From positions 1 to 10,000 of the forward strand of contig JAIWOB010000145.1 of the NCBI GenBank assembly GCA_020217065.1: a DNA stretch of 10,000 bases. Reading direction: 5' to 3'. Of the stretch, positions 5,902 to 10,000 are shown in pieces; the first letter of the stretch is position 1, and every line of letters begins with the position of its first letter. The stretch comes from Chloroflexota bacterium. GTDB taxonomy: Bacteria > Chloroflexota > Anaerolineae > Anaerolineales > Villigracilaceae. The position numbers and the translations under genes are program-made. Under the pieces are notes generated by a model. The model ran no database searches. It saw nothing but the letters and a program-made list of their open reading frames with translations, and had not been told where the DNA came from.

Positions 5902-6603
5902 TCAAGCGAGATGCCTTTCCAAATCCGCTTCCGAGGTTTTCTCCAGCCATTCGCAAACCGCGAGCGTATTTTCGCGGAAGGAGCCGCCCGGCGCGAATTT
6001 TTTATCAAACAGGGCGCTGCCAATGGTGAAGCCCCACGCGCCCGCCCGCCAGACTTCCGCGATACGGCGGAACGAATCTATCGAACCCGCCGATACGACC
6101 GGCACGCCGACGGCTTTGACCACCTCCGTCAGCAGTTGACGCGCGTCGCCGACGTAGCGATAACTCAGCAAATCCATGCCGGGGACGCCTTTGCCTTCCA
6201 AAAATTTCGCGTGCGCCACCACCTCTTCGACGCTTCCGTCCATGACGCTGGGATGTCCGAAGATATGCCCGGGAAATGGATAATATTTGATTGGTTTATC
6301 CTTGAGATAGTCCAGAATCGAATCGAAGAAAACCGTCCCCATCAGGACGTCGAACCCAGCCTCCACTGCAATTTTCGCGCCGCGCAAGCCTTCCTCTTCG
6401 GAAAGGCTGACCACTTCAAGATAAGCGGTCTTGCCGGCGTCTTTCATCTCGCGCACCAGCGCTTTCATCTCCTGCGGCGGAAGCCCGACATCCTTAAATC
6501 CCCAATGCGTTACGGGCGCATCCCTGCATTCGCGGAAAATATCCAAAGCGTCCTTGACGGTTGTATCGTTATAGGTGAGCATCAAAATAAATTCAGGTTT
6601 CAT
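5902..6603 (-). CDS. TIM-barrel protein, phosphate-binding type, function unknown
   Basis: This 233-residue protein has alternating beta/alpha segments of a TIM barrel. Strands are visible at about 3-9 (EFILMLT), 33-38, 59-64 (TAYLEVV), 85-90 (DVLMGT), 142-146 and 167-171 (VPVVSAG). The end, SAGSIDSFRRIAEVWRAGAW then GFTIGSALFD (171-200), is the glycine-rich phosphate-gripping half of barrels that act on phosphosugars or similar compounds. YYPFPGHIFGHPS (107-119) is a distinctive internal motif, possibly active-site. There is no signal peptide. ATG 6603 is chosen for the GGAG site about 10 bases upstream; the longer frame to 6717 would overlap the divergent gene. The neighbouring divergent HAD phosphatase may act in the same pathway. 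I do not recognise a characterised relative, so the substrate is open. Confidence 0.75.
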   Translation of the reverse strand: MKPEFILMLTYNDTTVKDALDIFRECRDAPVTHWGFKDVGLPPQEMKALVREMKDAGKTAYLEVVSLSEEEGLRGAKIAVEAGFDVLMGTVFFDSILDYLKDKPIKYYPFPGHIFGHPSVMDGSVEEVVAHAKFLEGKGVPGMDLLSYRYVGDARQLLTEVVKAVGVPVVSAGSIDSFRRIAEVWRAGAWGFTIGSALFDKKFAPGGSFRENTLAVCEWLEKTSEADLERHLA

Positions 6604-6620
6604 TTTGTTGGGTCTCCTGT

Positions 6621-6649
6621 TTGAATCATACCCCAACACAGGATAAAAT
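6621..6649 (+). promoter_or_regulatory. Sigma70-like promoter of the HAD phosphatase gene
   Basis: TTGAAT (6621-6626) and TAAAAT (6644-6649) are 17 bases apart. Initiation about 7 bases after the -10 would fall on the ATG at 6656, predicting a leaderless mRNA; no Shine-Dalgarno is present. Confidence 0.6.
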
Positions 6650-6655
6650 TGGCAA
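6625..6655 (-). promoter_or_regulatory. Possible divergent promoter of the TIM-barrel gene
   Basis: The minus strand reads TTGCCA (6655-6650), 19 bases, then TATGAT (6630-6625). The spacing is long. It would give a short leader carrying the GGAG site of ATG 6603. It overlaps the opposite promoter, so the two genes may compete for polymerase. Confidence 0.35.
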
Positions 6656-7507
6656 ATGAATAACGAACCTCTCCTAAACGTAAAATGCTTCCTGCTTGAT
6701 ATGGACGGGACCTTCAACCTCGGCGACGGACTGATTGACGGCTCCCTCTATTTCATCGAGACCCTGCGCGAACTCGGCAAAGATTTTCTGTTTCTGACGA
6801 ACAATTCGTCCAAGCATCGCGGTTTATACGCGGAGAAAATCACCCGCCTCGGACTTCCCATTTCCGACGAGAAGGTTTTCACTTCCGGCGAAGCCACCGC
6901 CCTGTATCTTCGGCGCGAATACGAGGCTGCAAAAGTGTATGTGGTCGGCACGCCCGCATTGGAGGAAGAATTCCAGCATCATGGTTTCCAACTCGAAGAG
7001 GAGAATCCGCAATTGGTCGTGCTTGGTTTCGACACCACGCTGACTTACAAGAAGTTATGGAAGTTATGCGACTTCGCCCGCGCCGGGCTGCCCTACATCG
7101 CCACGCACCCCGACTTTAACTGCCCGACCGAGACCGGCTACATGCCCGACATCGGCGCGATGATTGCCTTTGTCCGCGCGGCGACAGGGCGAGAACCAGA
7201 CCTTGTCGTCGGCAAACCCAACCGTATGATTGTGGACGCCGTTTCGCAGAAATACGGTTACGCCATTGAAGAAATGGCGATGGTCGGCGACCGGCTTTAC
7301 ACAGACATTGCGCTTGGGCAGACATCGGGAATCGCCACCTGCCTGGTGTTAAGCGGCGAGACCCGCCCCGAAGAGGTCGCGCATACCCCGTTCCAACCCA
7401 CCTATATTTTCGAACATCTCGGTAAAATCGCAGACTGGCTGAAGGCTCATGCGCGGGAAATCGAACAAAGCGGCTCTTCGCCGTCAACGGGAAAACGGAA
7501 AGGTTAG
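6656..7507 (+). CDS. HAD-IIA family hydrolase (NagD-like phosphatase)
   Basis: This 283-residue HAD-superfamily phosphatase carries all four motifs. Motif I is LLDMDGTF with nucleophile Asp15 and acid/base Asp17. Motif II is LTNNSS with Thr48. Motif III is Lys187 in VVGKPNR. Motif IV is MVGDRLYTD with Asp212 and Asp217 for Mg2+. The cap is type C2A (ATHPDFNCPTETGYMPDIGA, 149-168), as in NagD, 4-nitrophenylphosphatase and phosphoglycolate phosphatases. Substrates in this group are small phosphorylated metabolites (sugar phosphates, nucleotides, phosphoglycolate); which one cannot be read from the sequence. There is no signal peptide. The ATG has no Shine-Dalgarno and a promoter that would start transcription on it. 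It is divergent from the TIM-barrel gene. The Ser/Gly/Lys tail (271-283) looks disordered. Confidence 0.9.
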   Translation: MNNEPLLNVKCFLLDMDGTFNLGDGLIDGSLYFIETLRELGKDFLFLTNNSSKHRGLYAEKITRLGLPISDEKVFTSGEATALYLRREYEAAKVYVVGTPALEEEFQHHGFQLEEENPQLVVLGFDTTLTYKKLWKLCDFARAGLPYIATHPDFNCPTETGYMPDIGAMIAFVRAATGREPDLVVGKPNRMIVDAVSQKYGYAIEEMAMVGDRLYTDIALGQTSGIATCLVLSGETRPEEVAHTPFQPTYIFEHLGKIADWLKAHAREIEQSGSSPSTGKRKG

Positions 7508-7610
7508 CGCGCCGCATTCTATAAAAAGCGCAACCCTTTCCAAGAAACGAGGCTGGGGCGGCGACTCTTCCATCCCGCTTCGCAGCCCCGGCGGAGCGCT
7601 GATTTCTTCC

Positions 7611-7638
7611 TTGACGCACTGAACATCTGTGCTATACT
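7611..7638 (+). promoter_or_regulatory. Sigma70-like promoter of recA
   Basis: TTGACG (7611-7616) and TATACT (7633-7638), 16-base spacer. Both hexamers are one base from consensus. Initiation is expected near 7645, leaving a leader of about 20 bases with the AGGAG site. Confidence 0.8.
7621..7632 (+). promoter_or_regulatory. Possible LexA operator between recA -35 and -10
   Basis: GAAC-ATCT-GTGC matches the Gram-positive-type LexA half-site pattern GAAC-N4-GTTC at 7 of 8 fixed bases and lies within the spacer, ending next to the -10, where repressor binding would block polymerase. The clade's own LexA motif is not confirmed here. Confidence 0.45.
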
Positions 7639-7655
7639 CGCGCCATATAAACGAC

Positions 7656-7660
7656 AGGAG
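7656..7660 (+). promoter_or_regulatory. Ribosome binding site deciding the recA start
   Basis: AGGAG lies 7 bases before ATG 7668 but only 1 base before ATG 7662. It rules out the upstream in-frame GTG 7629, which overlaps the promoter. Confidence 0.75.
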
Positions 7661-7667
7661 AATGAAC

Positions 7668-8780
7668 ATGCCAAGAAAACCCCGCGCAGCGGAAGCCCCC
7701 GCGCAAACTCAAAATATTGACAACGCCAGACGCGCCGTCCTCGATAAAGCGGTCGGCGACATCATCAAACGGTACGGCGACGGTTCGATTATGAGGCTCG
7801 GCGAAGCGCAAGGCATGGTCACCGAAGTCATCCCCAGCGGTTCGCTTTCCCTCGACATCGCTCTCGGCGTGGGCGGCATTCCCCGCGGGCGCGTCATCGA
7901 AATCTATGGACCCGAGTCTTCGGGCAAGACCACCCTTTGCCAGCATATTGTCGCCGAAGCCCAAAAATTGGGAGGCACCGCCGCCTTCATTGACATGGAA
8001 CACGCGCTCGACCCTTCATACGCCGCCAAAGTCGGCGTGGACATTGACAACCTGCTCGTCTCCCAACCCGACACGGGAGAGCAAGCCCTGGAAATCGCCG
8101 AAACCCTTGTGCGCTCCGGCGCGGTGGATGTGGTGGTGGTCGACTCGGTCGCCGCCCTCGTCCCCCGCTCCGAAATCGAAGGCGATATGGGCGACGCGAC
8201 AATGGGCGTGCAGGCGCGCCTGATGTCGCAAGCGCTGCGTAAACTTTCCGGCGCCATCAACCAGACCAAGACCTCGGTGATTTTCACCAACCAACTGCGC
8301 CAGAAAATCGGCGTGATGTTCGGCAACCCCGAAACCACCACCGGAGGGCAGGCGCTCAAATTCTACGCCTCCGTCCGCCTCGACGTGCGCCGCATTCAAT
8401 CCATCAAGGTCGGCGAAGAAGTCATCGGCAACCGCACCCGCGTCAAGGTGGTCAAGAATAAAGTTGCGCCGCCTTTCCGCACCGCCGAGTTTGACATCAT
8501 GTTCAACGAAGGCATCTCAAAGGCTGGCGACGTCCTCGACCTGGCGACCAAATTTGAGGTCATCACAAAACGCGGCGCGTTCTTCTCTTACGGCGACATC
8601 CGCATCGGGCAGGGACGCGAAAACGCCAAGGATTATCTCCGCCTCAACCCCGATATGATGGCGGAAATCGAAGCCGTCATCCGTCAGAAGGCGCTCAGCG
8701 GCGAGATAGCCCTTCCGCTGGATATGAGCGGCGACGGAGTCAACGCGCTGGACGCCGGGGCAATCGAAGAGGAATTGTAA
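7668..8780 (+). CDS. recA: RecA recombinase
   Basis: This 370-residue protein forms ATP-dependent filaments on single-stranded DNA for homologous recombination, and stimulates LexA self-cleavage in the SOS response. Walker A is GPESSGKTT at 81-89, catalytic Glu111 is in EHALD, and Walker B is VDVVVVDS at 153-160. DNA-binding loop L1 is about 170-180 ([11 protein letters not shown]) and L2 is about 208-225 ([18 protein letters not shown]). The C-terminal domain is about 283-340, with a short acidic end (EEEL). Against E. coli RecA, the N-terminus before Walker A is 15 residues longer and Ala/Pro/Gln-rich. ATG 7668 is chosen by the AGGAG spacing. It is a single-gene unit with its own promoter, possible LexA operator and terminator. 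No intein or frameshift is present. Confidence 0.98.
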   Translation: MPRKPRAAEAPAQTQNIDNARRAVLDKAVGDIIKRYGDGSIMRLGEAQGMVTEVIPSGSLSLDIALGVGGIPRGRVIEIYGPESSGKTTLCQHIVAEAQKLGGTAAFIDMEHALDPSYAAKVGVDIDNLLVSQPDTGEQALEIAETLVRSGAVDVVVVDSVAALVPRSEIEGDMGDATMGVQARLMSQALRKLSGAINQTKTSVIFTNQLRQKIGVMFGNPETTTGGQALKFYASVRLDVRRIQSIKVGEEVIGNRTRVKVVKNKVAPPFRTAEFDIMFNEGISKAGDVLDLATKFEVITKRGAFFSYGDIRIGQGRENAKDYLRLNPDMMAEIEAVIRQKALSGEIALPLDMSGDGVNALDAGAIEEEL

Positions 8781-8787
8781 AACGCCT

Positions 8788-8824
8788 AAAAACTTCCGAA
8801 GATTTCAAACCTTCGGAAGTTTTT
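8788..8824 (+). terminator. Intrinsic terminator of recA
   Basis: AAAAACTTCCGAAG (8788-8801) pairs perfectly with CTTCGGAAGTTTTT (8811-8824), a 14-bp stem with a 9-nt loop, 7 bases after the recA stop. The T side follows the GC core, and the A side on the opposite strand would let it work in both directions. Confidence 0.92.
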
Positions 8825-8828
8825 GTGT

Positions 8829-8834
8829 TTTAAT
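8829..8834 (+). promoter_or_regulatory. Possible -10 of the lipoprotein gene
   Basis: TTTAAT ends 6 bases before ATG 8841, the same spacing as at the HAD gene, and no Shine-Dalgarno is present. No -35 is recognisable, as that region lies within the recA terminator. Confidence 0.35.
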
Positions 8835-8840
8835 CGAGAT

Positions 8841-9377
8841 ATGTTTCGACCCCGCCCAAACCTGATTGCTCTTTTTATGGTTTTGACCTTCGCTCAGGCT
8901 TGCGCGCCCCCAACCGCTCCCACGCCTTTTCGCCCCCCTACCCCGCTCCCGCCGACAAGCGTTTCCACAGCGACATCCCCCCCCGCCGTCCAAACCGTCC
9001 CGTCCACGCCAACCATCGAAGAAACGCCCACTGCAGGTCCATGTTTTAACGCCTTGGAATTTATTTCCGATGTCACCATCCCAGACGGCACGACGGTATC
9101 GGCTGGCTCTCAAATTGACAAACAATGGCTGGTAAACAACAGCGGAAGCTGCAATTGGGACGCCGCCTACCGCTTGAAATGGGTCGGGGGCGACCCGCTG
9201 GGAGCGGCGCAAGAGCAATTCCTTCCGCCAGCCAAGGCGGGAAACCAGACGATTGTCCGCATCTTTTTCACGGCGCCGCTCCTCGAAGGTTCATACGAAA
9301 GCCAGTGGCAGGCTTACAGCCCGGAGGGTATCGCCTTTGGCAACCCGGTTTTCATCAAAGTTGTAGTCATCCCTTAG
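8841..9377 (+). CDS. Lipoprotein with NBR1-type Ig-like domain
   Basis: This 178-residue exported protein has a basic start (MFRPRP), a hydrophobic helix at 8-18 and an AQAC site at 18-21, a loose lipobox with Cys21 as the likely lipidated residue. Residues 22-66 are a Pro/Thr/Ser tether. Residues about 68-177 match the Ig-like domain named after NBR1 (next to BRCA1): DVTIPDGTTVSAGSQIDKQW (77-96), then NNSGSCNWDAAYRLKWVGGD (99-118) and SYESQWQAY (151-159). Cys68 and Cys104 could form a disulfide. Such lipoproteins are frequent in Anaerolineae and probably bind at the cell surface, but no ligand is known. ATG 8841 is taken as start; the TTG at 8823 lies in the recA terminator. There is no Shine-Dalgarno, so the message may be leaderless. 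Confidence 0.85.
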   Translation: MFRPRPNLIALFMVLTFAQACAPPTAPTPFRPPTPLPPTSVSTATSPPAVQTVPSTPTIEETPTAGPCFNALEFISDVTIPDGTTVSAGSQIDKQWLVNNSGSCNWDAAYRLKWVGGDPLGAAQEQFLPPAKAGNQTIVRIFFTAPLLEGSYESQWQAYSPEGIAFGNPVFIKVVVIP

Positions 9378-9434
9378 TTGAAACAAGCAAGAACTTGTAA
9401 TTGACTTGTAAACTCCATTCCTCGATTGCCGCGC

Positions 9435-9440
9435 TATAAT
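9435..9440 (+). promoter_or_regulatory. -10 box (TATAAT) upstream of the riboswitch
   Basis: A perfect TATAAT lies about 15-20 bases before the aptamer. TTGACT at 9401-9406 is 28 bases away, too far for normal sigma70 use, and no other -35 is clear. Confidence 0.55.
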
Positions 9441-9454
9441 AGTCACAAAGAGAC

Positions 9455-9540
9455 ATCCGATAAAGGCAAACCCGGTGAAAGCCGGCGACGCAAAGCTATG
9501 GGTCTAAAGTCTGCGACTATGACCGCCAGGCTGCCGAAGA
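9455..9540 (+). promoter_or_regulatory. Cyclic-di-GMP-I riboswitch aptamer (GEMM-I)
   Basis: The conserved core is present in order: GGCAAACC (9465-9472), a hairpin with GAAA tetraloop (stem 9472-9476 with 9481-9485, loop 9477-9480), GACGCAAAGC (9487-9496), then a second hairpin (GGTC 9501-9504 with GACC 9521-9524; AGTC 9508-9511 with GACT 9515-9518) and GCCAGGCTGCC (9525-9535). Between the two parts of the second hairpin lie TAA and AT, which fit a receptor that docks the GAAA loop. This is the family that senses the second messenger c-di-GMP. The outer boundaries are approximate. Confidence 0.92.
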
Positions 9541-9567
9541 ATGCAAACTTTGTTTTCGTTTGCCCAG

Positions 9568-9596
9568 CCTGGCTTCCCAAAAGCCAGGTTTTTTTT
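9568..9596 (+). terminator. Riboswitch-controlled intrinsic terminator
   Basis: CCTGGCTT (9568-9575) pairs with AAGCCAGG (9581-9588), loop CCCAA, followed by eight T (9589-9596). GCCAGGCT at the 3' side of the aptamer (9525-9532) is perfectly complementary to 9566-9573, so aptamer and antiterminator exclude each other. The predicted logic is an OFF switch: c-di-GMP holds the aptamer, freeing the terminator. Confidence 0.9.
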
Positions 9597-9640
9597 CGGA
9601 TGGCTGTTCAATTTTTTCATACCGATTGGTTCTGTAAGAA

Positions 9641-9645
9641 AGGAG
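9641..9645 (+). promoter_or_regulatory. Ribosome binding site of the riboswitch-controlled gene
   Basis: AGGAG lies 7 bases before ATG 9653 and supports that start over other in-frame codons. Confidence 0.75.
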
Positions 9646-9652
9646 AAAGGAC

Positions 9653-10000
9653 ATGTTACGCAATTTGAAAGTCATCCTGTTCGCGCTCGGCATCATTGTC
9701 ATTGCGGCAAGCGCCTACGCCTTTGCCGCAGCCAACACCGTTCCCGCCACGAACGCCGGGTACGCCGCATCCGTGGTCAGCGGCTACACCGTGAGCAATA
9801 TCGTCTACGACCTGGACGATACCGACCCGACGCTGGTGGACGCCATCACGTTTGACGTTTCCCCGACCAGCGGCGCAAATAAGGCGTTGGTAGTCAAGAT
9901 TCAAACCGCCGATGCGGGCTCATGGACGACCTGCACCCTCAGCGATGGGACCCTGCCCACAGTTCACGCCACCTGCACCTATGGCTCTCTGGCTCTCGCC
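9653..10000 (+). CDS. Exported protein under c-di-GMP riboswitch control, N-terminal part
   Basis: The frame is open from ATG 9653 to the window end, giving 116 residues. MLRNLK followed by a hydrophobic run VILFALGIIVIAASAYAFA (residues 7-25) is a clear Sec signal peptide, with cleavage likely around 23-28. The mature part begins near ANTVPATNAGYAAS and continues with short beta-like stretches rich in Thr, Ser, Ala, Asp and Val (SGYTVSNIVYDLDDTD, then DAITFDVSP). Two cysteines appear (WTTCTLSD and HATCTYG), possibly a disulfide. I do not recognise a characterised family; the pattern suggests a secreted or surface beta-rich protein. The riboswitch suggests expression tied to the motile/sessile decision, for example an adhesin, matrix or pilus-associated protein, but this is inference. 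Confidence 0.8.
   Translation, partial: MLRNLKVILFALGIIVIAASAYAFAAANTVPATNAGYAASVVSGYTVSNIVYDLDDTDPTLVDAITFDVSPTSGANKALVVKIQTADAGSWTTCTLSDGTLPTVHATCTYGSLALA

Noticed and set aside
5753..5956. Small minus-strand frame spanning the AT-rich gap upstream of the sigma gene
   Set aside because: It overlaps the end of the TIM-barrel gene out of frame, has no ribosome site, and would run through the sigma promoter and start codon.
5821..6624. 267-codon plus-strand open frame
   Set aside because: It is antisense to the TIM-barrel gene, which has a ribosome site and consistent beta/alpha pattern; the plus frame has none.
7540..7610. GC-rich complementarity after the HAD gene as a terminator
   Set aside because: Only about five G-C pairs with a very large loop and no T-run; no convincing terminator for that gene was found.
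9401..9440. TTGACT as -35 partner of TATAAT for the riboswitch promoter
   Set aside because: The spacer would be 28 bases, far from the usual 16-18, so only the -10 is reported.
1..10000. CRISPR array, insertion sequence, tRNA or rRNA
   Set aside because: No regularly spaced direct repeats, transposase motifs, terminal inverted repeats or RNA gene structures were seen.

Overview
The window looks like a piece of a Chloroflexota chromosome, most likely Anaerolineae. This rests on the lipoprotein with an Ig-like domain of the NBR1 type, the N-terminus of the TPR protein at the left edge, the moderately high GC content with AT-rich promoters, and several genes without a Shine-Dalgarno. The assignment comes from recognising protein families, not from a search. 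Genes are packed closely, with no gene-free stretch above 300 bases.

Left half (1-5756), minus strand. Reading with transcription from the right: an ECF-type sigma factor (5118-5756) and its small zinc-binding anti-sigma factor (4794-5084), closed by an intrinsic terminator (4763-4790). Next comes a tight four-gene cluster with 1-nt gaps or a 4-nt overlap: family-5 uracil-DNA glycosylase, membrane-anchored alpha/beta hydrolase, a peroxiredoxin-like protein and a peptidase-S51-like protein with a CysRS-like tail. After 125 bases come pyrimidine-nucleoside phosphorylase and the start of a TPR protein that runs off the left edge.

The most notable item is the peroxiredoxin (2792-3274). An in-frame UGA sits exactly where the peroxidatic cysteine should be (M-UGA-P-Y-C-R), and a GC-rich hairpin with a GU-containing loop begins just downstream. 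I read it as a selenoprotein. Ordinary gene calling would cut it into two ORFs and lose the active site.

Right half. A TIM-barrel protein (5902-6603, minus) and a HAD-IIA phosphatase (6656-7507, plus) diverge from a 52-bp promoter region. recA (7668-8780) has its own sigma70-like promoter with a possible LexA operator between the -35 and -10, and a strong terminator. An NBR1-Ig lipoprotein follows (8841-9377). At the right edge a cyclic-di-GMP-I riboswitch with an attached terminator precedes an exported protein that runs off the window.

The window combines DNA repair (udg, recA), redox defence (selenocysteine peroxiredoxin), nucleoside salvage, a sigma/anti-sigma pair, and second-messenger control of a surface or secreted protein.
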